From contig WHUZ01000042.1 in NCBI GenBank assembly GCA_015179045.1, positions 124,001-188,000 of the forward strand: a stretch of DNA of 64,000 bases. The letters are read 5' to 3'. The stretch comes from Kalaharituber pfeilii (taxonomy: Eukaryota > Ascomycota > Pezizomycetes > Pezizales > Pezizaceae). Within the stretch, counting starts at the first letter, position 1; each line of letters begins with the position of its first letter. Shown here in pieces: positions 21,599-31,029 of the stretch. Under the pieces are notes generated by a model, which made no database searches, was not told where the DNA came from, and saw only the letters and a program-made list of their open reading frames with translations. Both the position numbers and the translations under genes were made by a program.

Positions 21599-23601
21599 TT
21601 TTTTTTTTTTTTAATTTTTTTTTTTTTTATATCATTACTCGCGTCCCGCCCTATGGGCTATGACGAGACTAAGTACATATAGAAGAAGAAAAATTGAGAA
21701 TAGTCCGTCGTCCGTCGTCGTGTCTCTGGAAGTAAATGCAAGAAAGGGGTAGGAAGTAAAATCATAGATAGGAAATAAATATCGCCGTCCGTCATCCCGT
21801 CCCTGGAAGTAAATACAGGAAAGGGGTAGAATGTAAAATCATAAATAGGAAATAAGTAACGTCTTTTCATTCCTCCATCCACTCCAGCAGAGTTGTCGGG
21901 TCCTGATCCGGGTTGGGTCTGAGTAATGCGTCCCTACCCCCTGGCCACCGCTCTTTCAACGCCCGGCACCTTTCTAAGAGATGGTCCATGGTTTCCGAAT
22001 CCTCGCCGCACTACCGGCATTCTGGGCCGTCTGTCTTCCCCAGTTTGTATTGCCAGTCTGCAGAACTTTGCCGCCCAATAAGCCTGCCATAGTAGTTATT
22101 GTATGTCCGAGTCTTTGTAGCGGTCTATAGTTCATCCCCAGTCTCCGTCTCTCTTCGGCTCTCCATCGCCTCAGCCCAGGGAAAAAACGACAGATATACA
22201 CAAGCATCGCACGCACGATTGCCACATGGGGATGCTGGGCATGGCAGGTCCACTCAAGACAGCCCTCCGCAGCCAGGATCAAAGAACTGGAAAAATGGCA
22301 GTATACAGTAGCCCAAAAAATCACTGCAGCCCCGTGGGGCACCAGGAGAGACATCGTCGAAGGGATCGCTAACCTGGAATCAATCCAAACATTCTTGGAA
22401 GGAGAACGCCAAAGGGTAGAAGCCAGGACACTGAGGTTCCATGACGAGACGATCCAAAACAAGGACGACGAGTGCAGATACTTACGAGGGTCACTCTCAC
22501 ACAATGACCCTCTTCCACTAGCCATCCTACCAGCACTACCCGCGGATGCGGATAAGCTTGACTTCGAGAACGCCATAGCCAATGCCGTGGACGAGGGATG
22601 GAACGCCGTCTACACTGACGGAAGCAGAATGGACAATAAGACAGGTCTAGGCACCTACGCAGAAGACACCCCAACTTCCATGTACCTAGGAGAACAGACC
22701 ACCGTAAATGATGCAGAACTAATCGCCATGAGCGTAGCCCTACGTAACCAAGAGGGAGAGTTACTTATTGTAACTGATTCCAAGGTAGCGATATCCAAGC
22801 TCATGAAGGTCGCACAGGGAGAACCCACCCACAAAGGACCGGCAAACCTGGTGAGAGACGCCTGGAAAGCCAGAACAGACCGAGGCGACCTGGACGTTGC
22901 AGTAATGTGGGTCAAGTCCCACATAGGAGTCATGGGGAACACTGAGGCGGACACAGCTGCGAAAATCGGCACATGTCTTCCCTACCAAGACGAGACTATA
23001 ACGGAAGACGGGATACGACAAACATCAAAACAACAGCGCGCCTCCGAAAGAAACCGACTAGGCCTCAGCTACCGACCCCTGACAAGACTCGGAAGCCAGA
23101 ACATAGCAACGCTGGCGGGCCTACTGGGCGGCAGGTCATTACGGAAATGGCAGTTCGGAATTGGAAAAACAGACAGCCCAGAATGCCGGTGGTGCGGGGA
23201 GGAGGATGAAACCACCGAACACATACTCACGAGGTGCAGGACATGGAAACGGAAGTGGCCCGGAGGCATGCAGGACCTGGTTACCCCACCGAAGAACAAG
23301 GACAAAGACCCATTGCGAGACATCTTGGAGTGGGCAGGGGCGTAGGAGACATTGGGCAGGGGCGTAGAGACATCGTGGCGCGAGCAGGGACGCAGGAGAG
23401 CTTATGCAAATAGACGGCAGGACGACGGACACTTTCCTTTAATTTCTTTTCTTTCCTTCTCGCATGTAACTATTCTCGCCATAGCCCCTAGGGCGGCACG
23501 CGAGTAATGATATAAAAAAAAAAAAAAAACGGCTCTCGATGATTTGGCTTGTTGTTTCATTCCAGCTTCGGTGGTGATTTCGGGTTGGTACTGGAGGAAG
23601 G
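21599..23601 (-). mobile_element. 5'-truncated T1 LINE (call it LINE-M), itself interrupted
   Basis: A T-run and the T1 tail (TATCATTACTCGCGTCCC, GCCCTATGGGC) open at 21599. The 3' UTR follows, and then the ORF2 C-terminus on the minus strand (ERRRLGMNYRPLQRLG; the Cys/His end is frameshifted). The protein path jumps over LINE-P (22164-23529) and continues at 23603-23530 as QYQPEITTEAGMKQQAKSSR, which is its 5' truncation point. The TSD is CATCCTCAGTGT, left copy 21587-21598 and right copy 23602-23613. The host site is the MULE second ORF. Confidence 0.85.
22164..23529 (+). mobile_element. 5'-truncated T1 LINE (LINE-P) with open RNase H region
   Basis: This is inserted into LINE-M with the duplication CGGCTCTC (22156-22163 and 23530-23537). 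One open frame runs from about 22190 to 23345: a connection region (RQIYTSIARTIATWGCWAWQ), then RNase H with all four acidic positions visible (YTDGS, NDAELIAM, VTDSKVA, GNTEADTAAK). It ends in the zinc motif CRWCGEEDETTEHILTRC. The 3' UTR ends TCTCGCCATAGCCCCTAGGG, ACGCGAGTAATGATAT plus A-run. It is the youngest-looking T1 copy: no stop interrupts its ORF remnant. Truncated LINEs are dead on arrival. Confidence 0.92.
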
Positions 23602-23612
23602 CATCCTCAGTG

Positions 23613-23613
<1 letters not shown>

Positions 23614-23645
<32 letters not shown>

Positions 23646-23682
23646 CCATTGATCGCATGCCGCCCTAAGGGCTATGGCGATT
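23614..23682 (-). mobile_element. Solo T1 LINE tail at the same target as LINE-M
   Basis: A T-run is followed by AATACCATTGATCGCATGCC, then GCCCTAAGGGC and TATGGCGATT. The duplication CATCCTCAGTGT (23602-23613 and 23683-23694) is the same 12-mer used by LINE-M, so this target was hit twice. Confidence 0.9.
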
Positions 23683-24043
23683 CATCCTCAGTGTGATTGT
23701 CTGCACTGTTATCGCACTCGTGAATTTCTTGATGTTCCAGCGTTTCAGTCACTTTCCTCCATAGACCTTCCTGTACTTCAGCCACTTTTTGCCGTGAGAG
23801 CAGAATGATAACATCCTGAGTGTGACTGTTAGCAATGTTATCATACTCTTGACCAACTCGACGTTTAGCTAACTCTGCTTCAGCAACTTCAGCGCCAGGA
23901 AGTGAAGAAAAGGGCATCTAGGCATTGGATCTTGGGTTATTGTTGAGCTATTGTATAACATGGAACACAATGGATATCTGCATTCTGTAATAACTGAAAG
24001 ATGCGATCCATGGTCTGTGAGGTGCTATCAGTTACTGGCTTGC

Positions 24044-24044
<1 letters not shown>

Positions 24045-24077
<33 letters not shown>

Positions 24078-24610
24078 CACATAACCCCGCTTGTAGCACT
24101 TGGCCATGGCAGGGTCCCTGGGCAAGCCCTCATAGCCCGGAGACAGGCTAAACTAACTCTCTACGTACATGGCCCCCACGCGCCGTCGCCCCCGCTCTCC
24201 TAGCTTCTAGAACTTGACCCCAGCGAAGAAATTCTCAAAACGTCATACTCCTCCCCATTCTCCGCCTTTCTCTTCCAATTCTTTTCCATGTCGCCCCACC
24301 TCTCAAAGCCTTCTGGACGGTTCTTCTGGTTTCTGCATCGGAAAGCGAGGTGCTCCCCGGTTTGCACCTCCCCGCACCTGCACTTATCCGACTCAGCCGC
24401 CCCTATCCTCTTCAACCACACTGCACACCTCCCTCTCTCCAGGCGCAAGGCAGTGAAATTGGATACTGCTATCCTATTCCACTCCATGACCTTTCCTCCT
24501 CCAAAACCCTCCACTTCTCTCTTCTCCTTCCTCCACGCCTTCACCCTCTGGCGCACCCCACTTCCGGTGGCCACCTCCTTCCCCTGCATCACCGTCCCCT
24601 TCTTCGCCCA
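24045..24610 (-). mobile_element. 5'-truncated T2 LINE, C-terminus only
   Basis: A T-run of about 30 leads to AATCACATAACCCCGCTTG and the rest of the T2 tail. The ORF2 C-terminus follows (minus, about 24610-24200): WAKKGTVMQGKEVATGSG, AVSNFTALRLERGRC and the zinc motif CRCGEVQTGEHLAFRC. It is very close to the LINE at 13738-20789. Truncation falls near 24610, just after the last RNase H Asp motif. No clean TSD is seen. 24611-24654 is a short non-LINE spacer. Confidence 0.85.
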
Positions 24611-24654
24611 CAAGATCACAGGGATCAGATGGCTGCGCAAGAAGACAATCCTAC

Positions 24655-27030
24655 TTTTTTTTTTTTTTTTTTTTTTTATATCACATGACCCCGCTTGTAG
24701 CTGTTCGCCATGGCAGGGCCCCTGGGTCTAGACCCTCAAAGCCCGGAGGCAGGCTTTTCTACCTGAATCTTCCACCGCCATCTCTACAAACGAAAACATC
24801 AACCCCTCCCCGCCCCACTTCCCCGAGGCACTTTAAAAATAGCTACATCTTTCTTCCCCCGCCACCTACTAACAAACGGAAATTCGCCCCCTCCCCCTAC
24901 ACCTTCAGCGAACCGAAAAACTCTCCCAGCGTATTCACCATCTCCCCATTCTCCTGTTCCACCATCCACTTTTTGTCATCGATATCCTCCCACCTTCCCC
25001 ATCCTTCCAAGTACTCCACCTCCTCACACCTGAACGCCAGGTGGTCCGCCGTTTGTCTTTCCCCGCACTCACATACGCTCCCCTCCATCGCTTTCCCGAT
25101 CCTTACCTCCCACTCCTTCCCCATCCCCTTTCCCGTTCTCAGTCTCGTGAAAGCCGTTGCGGCCCCCCTTCTCCACTCCATCACTGCGCCCCCCCCGTAC
25201 CCCCTTTCCTTTCTCTCCGCCGCGCGCAGTCGCTTCCACTTCTGCCGCAGCCCCCCTTCTGTTACCACCGACCTCCCTACCCTGTCCGCCGCCCTCTTCG
25301 CTTCGACGTCCGCCGCCTCGTTGCCGGCGATACCGATGTGCGCCTTCACCCACATCAGCTTAACGTCCCCCCCTTTTTTCCTTCTCTCCGCGACTGCATC
25401 CACCACTCTCCTCAGGTCTCCGGTTCGTGCTTTCCCCAATCTCCCCGCCTTCCTCACCGCCGCGATTGCTGCCTGTGAGTCTGTCAGGATGACCAGGTTT
25501 GCCGGTGCTGGGACCGCCTTCTCTATCCCCATCCTCATCCCTCTCACCTCCCCATCCCACACCGTCGCTCCCGTCCCCATTTCCTCTCCCCCCCCGCCAT
25601 CCCACTTCCAGAATCCCCTCCTACTCTCCCCTTCTCGTTCATGCTACCATCTGTGTACACCGCCCCCCCCCCCTTGCGTTGCCCAAAAGATTGACGACTC
25701 CCACTCCTCCGCGCTTCCCCCTTTGCGTCCTTCTCTCGTCACTTCTTCCACCTCCGTTCTCGCACATCCCCCCCCCCATGACACCTCGTCCACCCCCTCC
25801 GGCATGACGAAGCTAACTGTGCTCTGTACCCTCCCTGCCACCGACTCGAACCCATCCTTCTTCTGCGTCGCCCACCCCACACTCCAGTCCTTCCAGTCCC
25901 GCCCCCGCTCCTCCACGTCCCCCTCTCCCCTGAAGTCCGCGGTCCAGATGTCTCCGCATCCCTTCGGGTCCCCCATACTCCTCGCTACGAACCGCGCCTG
26001 TGCCGCGTCTAATGCCGTCTCCGCACTCTCCACTCCGGCGATCCAGTTGACTTTCTGCATCGCTGCTCCGTGGACAGCGCCCGTAGCCTTCTTCAGTACC
26101 TGATACTGAATCTTCTCCATCTCTCTCCTCCACTCCTTCTGTCCCCGCCACCCTATCTCCGACCCCCACATCATCACCGCCCTTATCATCCCCGTGTACA
26201 TCTGTCTCCAGCTGCGCGGGCTCATCCCCCACTGCCCTGCACCCAGCCCCATCATCGCGCCTGTTAGTTTCCTTGCCTTCTCTATCCTCGCCTTCCAGTG
26301 GAAGTCGAAGTCTAAAGTCGAGTCAAAGATCACTCCCAGCCACTTCACTCTCTCCACCTCCTTTCTCCTTCTCTTCCCTTTGCCGAAGACAATATCCTCA
26401 TGCTTCGCTGTCTCCAGCGGTACCCCCCATTTTTCCGCCACCCTCCCCGTTATCCTTCCCAATTTCACTCTCAGTCTCTCCTGATCCACCTCCCCTTCCC
26501 AGTCCCACGCCGTTACATTGATGTCATCTACGTATGACGGAACTTCGCATTCCACCTCCGGGCATTCTCTCCTTAGCGTCTCCTCCAAATCTTCCAACAT
26601 CGGCGCCAGCCATATCAGAAAAATGACTGGTGACAGGGGCGACCCCTGAGGTACCCCCACGTTCGCTCTGCCTTCCCCCCTGACCACTCCGTCCCACTCC
26701 ACCGTGAACTTTCTCTCTCTAAAAAATCCCTTCAGCCACCCCGCCCACCTCCCTGCTCCCTTGTCTCTCCTCACCCTCTTCAGCACCTCTTCCCCCTTCA
26801 CATTATTGAAGCCTCCCCTCACATCGTCGAGGCTCCACACTGCCCCCCCCTTTCTCGCAAGACACCTTTGTGTTCTGGCGACCGCCCTCATCATCGCCTC
26901 TGCCGCGTTTCGTCCCTTCCTTCCGCCAAACTGATGACGGTGGAAAAGTTGCTCTGCTTTCTGTAGCTCGCTTGCCACCACCTTCTCTCCCAGCTTCGCT
27001 ACGCAGTTGATCAAGTTTATTGGTCTCCAA
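24655..27030 (-). pseudogene. 5'-truncated T2 LINE, RT-RNase H part, second subfamily
   Basis: A T-run (24655-24677) and the T2 tail (ATATCACATGACCCCGC, GGCAGGGCCCCTGGGTC) precede ORF2 on the minus strand. The protein starts at WRPINLINCVAKLGEK near 27030. It includes the DDVRGGFNNV catalytic segment, VPQGSPLSPVIFL, YVDD, a connection region, then RNase H with YTDGS (about 25650), LTDSQAA and GNEAADV. It ends in CECGERQTADHLAFRC and a stop near 24900. A frameshift lies in a poly-G run of the sense strand near 25660. The protein is clearly diverged from the 13.7-20.8 kb LINE yet shares its 3' tail, so it is a separate subfamily. The minus strand is purine-rich. Confidence 0.88.
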
Positions 27031-28095
27031 CTTCTTCACCTGCAGGCAATGCTGGGTTACATACACACGATGAGGGTAAGTCCAGTGACATGGGAGATGC
27101 TTAGAAATGGTGATGCTGCGCCAACTGGTATAAGAAGGGCATTCTTTCTATCTTCTTCACCTTTCACATTCATCTTCATCTTTCATCCTTCCTATTCACT
27201 ATTTATTCATACTCGCCTTCCATTACCTTCAACCTTTCTACAGTTATGTCTTTCTGATATTGGTTTTTGCACTTGCTATACAATCAAACAACTCTCGCTC
27301 ATGCTCAGTAATCTTCTCCATTCAACTACCTGACTGCCTTCACTTCCTCCTTTGCCAAGCAACCTCCCAGCAGAGGACCCAGTGCATAGAGTAGTGGAAT
27401 TAGGTGTATCGCGCCCCACGCTCATAACGCGAGCGTTGACAAGCATCCAGAACTGTACCCGAACGGGTTATTGTAAAAAGTCGTAGTACGTTACTCGCAG
27501 GTCCCGGTCACAAGTTTGACAGGGCGGTTTTACGGTATCGGTACTGTTGTAGATATAGGCAGGGAACAAGACGTTGCTTGAGGACTTATGTACATGAGGG
27601 GAAGGCATGAATTAAATACAAAAGCTGGACATGACATAGGAGACTATAGTTTCCTGTACTTTTTCCTGGACGGTGGTTTATTTCCTGAGCGGTGACTTAA
27701 TTTCCTGAGCGGTGACTTATTCATTGGGGCGCGGGGCATATCTTTTGATCCGCGGCGTCCAGGGCTTTATTTCCTTGATGCGGACCATTCCTGCTTGGCT
27801 AGTCTGTGACAGTTATGGTACGTGGAGGCCTCAAGTGAAGGAGGGGAGGGGACGCCGACAGTGGGGTGGTGGGTGTTTAGGAAGGCTCCGAGCGTGAGGA
27901 AGTTCTCATTTGTGAGTGAGGGTGACCCTGAAAGGAGGTTTGTCGAGGAGGAGTTGACGCAGACAGGGAGCTTGTCCAGCTCAACGGGTACAAGGTACAA
28001 TTGTGACGGCGGCTGCGGATGGGTTTGAGAGGGGAGGGGAGCAGGAAGAGAAGCGAAGGGAGATTGAGTGGAGGAGGTGAAAAGAGGAGCATTTC
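27031..28095. other. Anonymous spacer
   Basis: No gene is seen. It contains a CT-rich stretch (about 27145-27230) and a three-copy 20-bp repeat listed separately. Short frames at 27712-28028 have no family resemblance. Confidence 0.4.
27661..27720. repeat. 20-bp tandem repeat, 3 copies
   Basis: The unit TTTCCTGAGCGGTGACTTAA occurs twice almost perfectly and once diverged (TTTTCCTGGACGGTGGTTTA). Confidence 0.85.
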
Positions 28096-28108
28096 AAGTT
28101 GCTGCTAT

Positions 28109-28202
28109 CAAGCCTGCCTCCAGGCTTTGAGGGTTTAGACCCAGGGGCCCTGCCATGGCGAACAGCTACAAGCGGGGTCACGTGATAAAAAAAAAAAAAA
28201 AA
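28109..28202 (+). mobile_element. Solo T2 LINE tail (long class)
   Basis: This starts CAAGCCTGCCTCCAGGC, passes CCCAGGGGCCCTGCCATGG and ends CACGTGAT plus about 18 A. The 13-bp duplication AAGTTGCTGCTAT is at 28096-28108 and 28203-28215. Its GGGTTTAGACCCAGGGG block matches the subfamily at 24655-27030 rather than the one at 13738. Confidence 0.93.
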
Positions 28203-28538
28203 AAGTTGCTGCTATATACTGGCGGCTTAGTCAGCAATATCCGGCTGAGTGCTAGTTATATCGGCACCGCTATTTGTTACCGACTAGTGATAGAGCGTTG
28301 TGGCGTAAAGAGTTCTAGTTGGAGGGGTGGTAGGTCCATCAAGGGGATCTAAAGAGTGGCGCAGCGGAAACTTACCAAGATAAAGAGGCATTGCAATTTG
28401 TAGATTTAGCCAGTGTAGTTCGATTTGGATTATGATTCCCTATCTGGGACTGGAAATCATGCAATAGAGAGTTGTGACTCTGTAAAACGCTGTAAATTAG
28501 GTAGTGCGGCTGGCTGTGGACGCAGTACTAAGACGTAG

Positions 28539-29019
28539 TATGGTGTCGGCAGCTTAGTACCAACACCAAATCAAGGGGGTGACAAATTATGTATCCACAA
28601 CACCACAACTATAGATCTAGAATTTTAAATCTCGTAAATCTATAGCATTTGCTATTGCGAACAATTCTACGAGATCAGAAAAAAATTAAAAAAAAAATGC
28701 ACATGTGAATAGGAAAATAAAAGAGGACATTTTGTATGAGAGATGGTCAAAAATGTAATGAACGTGCCAAGAGGGCAAAAATTCCCTAAATAGGTAATTT
28801 GAATACTTAGTCAGCAAGACTTGGCATATTTTCCCTGAGTCATGCATGCATATTATGCAATTTTGTTGCATGCGATGCAATAAGTACTATCTAAACACAA
28901 AAATGCAAGGGACTTGGCATGAGACTAACTCAAAGGAGTAAAGAAAGGTGAAAAAAGGCTGCTGACTAATGGTCAACCGAAGTGTTACGAGGTGTTGGTA
29001 CTAAGCTGCCGGCACCATA
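28539..29019. mobile_element. TA-flanked TIR element (about 477 bp)
   Basis: The left end TGGTGTCGGCAGCTTAGTAC then CAACACC is mirrored at the right end (GGTGTTGGTACTAAGCTGCC then GGCACCA) with one mismatch. TA flanks both sides (28539-28540 and 29018-29019). The interior is AT-rich and non-coding: a Tc1/mariner-type MITE candidate. Confidence 0.85.
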
Positions 29020-29090
29020 GTCTTATGATTTCTGATGCTCTCATCCCAGCCCTGTTGTATCACAGGGATTATTTCTGCTGTTCACGAGAT

Positions 29091-29182
29091 TGTGTCGGGC
29101 TTGGCGCCTATACCAAACCCTCAAAGATTCTCGATCCTTCTTTCCGAACTACGGAATCGGGAACAGGGCCAAGCCCGACACA
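29091..29182. repeat. Perfect 15-bp inverted repeat
   Basis: TGTGTCGGGCTTGGC at 29091-29105 is mirrored exactly at 29168-29182, spaced by 62 bp. It may be a very small foldback element or a hairpin. No TSD is evident. Confidence 0.75.
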
Positions 29183-29900
29183 GGTAGTTAGTGCAACCGA
29201 CTCTTCCCATGTTCCTCCATTTTCTCTCTGCTTCACCTTCTCTACGGTAGTGCACGCATGGGGGGATGCGTATGGTGGACAGTGGACCGCGCAGCTTGGC
29301 CGGTGAGGGTGGCTTGGGCTTTTGGGTAATCTGTCAGTGTTTGTTTAAGTTTGGTGATGTTTAGATGTGACGGCACGTCGCTGGGAGTTTCAAAATGGTT
29401 GATATGTAGGTAGGAACGGCACAAACATACCGCATTACCCTCAACCGGCTACTGCTCAGTCATCATCCAATCGATGACTAAGCGGATTTCCAGCTTGCGG
29501 AATGAGACCACCTCCGTCGCTGCAGGATACCCTGGTTCGGGGAGGAACTTTGCGGGCCAACTCTACGTTCTGCATTCTTGGAGAAAGCTGCACAGCGCTG
29601 AGAGGGCTTGCACATTGGAGGCAGAAGGCTCTGCTGGGGCTTTATACACCTTCCAGAAGCAATATTGGAGGTTGGGCGATCAGTGCAACACCACGGCGTC
29701 TTCGACACGCTGAACTACTCTGATACAAAAACAACTTGGACCTTCTACCAATTGAGGCTGCCCTAGTAGGAAATTAGCAATCTGTGGCGTGAGGATCAAG
29801 CTTTTCCAAGTTCAGCATCTACCCGTGAACTTGTTCCCGTAGTCTTCGTGTCCAGACTATTCCGTGAATTGGCCACCTCCGGATCTAGCTGCAGATATTT
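29183..29900. other. Anonymous spacer
   Basis: Only short overlapping frames are present (up to 79 codons, 29474-29713). None is recognised. Confidence 0.4.
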
Positions 29901-30406
29901 GGCGGATTTTGCAACTTGATGGCTGTATCATACCAGGGCTGAAGTCTTCAGCGCGTCGCACAGCCCTGAGCCTGGCGAAAGTGCAATTGGGATTTTGCTC
30001 CATCAGGGATGCCGTAGATTTTACGTTTTTTATGAGTAAGCGATGGTATTTTGCATGGGCACGGGTTTAGCAAAGCTTGGCTTAAGACTTCTGGTGTAGT
30101 CGCAGCTTATGCAGGCTCTGGTATCATATCGCCATTGGATAGGGCACTCTCTAACCACATATATCGCAACTCAATGGGATCAAGCTTTCCCTGGAGAGTG
30201 GTTCCCTGAGTAAATCAGTCTGCAGAATCGATTTCTGTTTTCAGAATGAAAATTGGATGAGAACTCATGGAGATAGATGGGTGTTGAAAAGTGGTGGTTT
30301 CCAGGGGAGCAGCCCTCAATCGTCAGGGCCACGGGAGAAATTTCTTCCGGTTGATTTTCTAGCGTGTGGCGCTGACAGGGCTTCCCTGGCGACTGCAAAA
30401 TCCGCC
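29901..30406. mobile_element. TIR element related to the Myb-encoding one
   Basis: GGCGGATTTTGCA at 29901 is mirrored as TGCAAAATCCGCC ending at 30406. These are the same outer 13 bp as the element at 10121-10904. Flanks are TATTT and TATTA, close to a 5-bp duplication. The interior differs and shows no Myb ORF, so it looks like a non-autonomous relative. Confidence 0.65.
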
Positions 30407-31029
30407 TATTATTGGGGAGAAGCATTATTTACGCCGATCCCTTGAAAAGCACGTGGATCGCGACTCCGCATCTCTTCTGCCTCCTCTTGGATTTAATACC
30501 TTGAGGGATCTTTGGCACAACGCATTGAACAGGTACATAACTCAGTTGTGCGGAACCTACGTAGCTGGCATCAATATATTGCGAGATCTCTGGAAGATAT
30601 TCTTGACCTTATCACTGACAATTCCCTAGAGCTGTTCGCCACTGCCGAGCTATTGCATGGAGCTTCACCGGTAATCCAGAAACGTTCACATAGAGGCTCT
30701 GTCGTTCACTGTTTAATTTCTCTCCGTTAAGCTCCCACCCACTGGGAAACAAATCAACCAAGGCCGGCACAGACTAGTTGGTACTTCCTAGACTGATTCG
30801 AGTGAATTTGGTTGCGTGAGCAAACACTAAGAAGGCAGATCCAGCAGCTGATGGGCTTGCCTTTTTATACCCCACCTCTATCATATCACAGATCATTTAT
30901 CCTTTTCGTTCACACACCTTCAGAAAAAGTTCTGCGCCGTAGAGTTACCTAAAGCTAATTTAACAAATCACATTAGTGAGCAATAGTAAATCCGCCATCC
31001 CATTTGGGCCCAGCGACCCCGCCGGAACA
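30407..31029 (+). other. Upstream region of the Zn2Cys6 gene
   Basis: No ORF of interest is present. CT-rich sequence near 30885-30920 (CCCACCTCTATCATATCAC and TCCTTTTCGTTCACAC) is typical of fungal leaders. No specific operator is recognised. Confidence 0.4.

Larger units (their letters stand above)
21510..23917 (-). pseudogene. MULE second ORF, deletion-derivative copy, interrupted by LINEs
   Basis: The reading frame starts MPFSSLPGAEVAEAELAKRR (ATG at 23915-23917) and runs to about 23683. Skipping the inserted LINEs and extra TSD copies, it resumes at 21598 with TEDVIILHS and continues to HSCRIVKEDTEVVTQELE and a TGA at 21510-21512. This matches the ORF at 62668-63040 nearly end to end, including the internal repeat of a DN.(H/Y)T(Q/E)DVI motif. 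Function is unknown. The frame is continuous once insertions are removed, despite considerable nucleotide divergence from the other copy. Confidence 0.6.
21408..24044 (-). mobile_element. Deletion-derived MULE, split by nested LINEs
   Basis: 21408-21598 matches, in inverse orientation, the right end of the MULE at 59118-63139: the TIR (GACGCTAGCTATA, then CCGCTAGTCTACT) and the end of its second ORF. 23695-24044 continues the same element: the rest of the second ORF, then a segment matching MULE positions about 60130-60290. The two parts are joined by a deletion relative to the 59-63 kb copy (about 60290-62750 missing, i.e. the catalytic transposase). LINEs at 21599-23682 interrupt it. A T2 LINE abuts at 24045, and I could not find the other TIR. 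It would be non-autonomous. Confidence 0.75.

Noticed and set aside
21599..23529. A single LINE with 5' inversion (twin priming)
   Set aside because: Each half has its own tail and A/T-run, and a separate CGGCTCTC duplication surrounds the plus-strand part, so two independent nested insertions explain it better.
24685..26103. 472-codon plus-strand ORF
   Set aside because: Antisense shadow of the minus-strand T2 LINE (RT and RNase H on the other strand); the product is Ser/Pro-rich noise.
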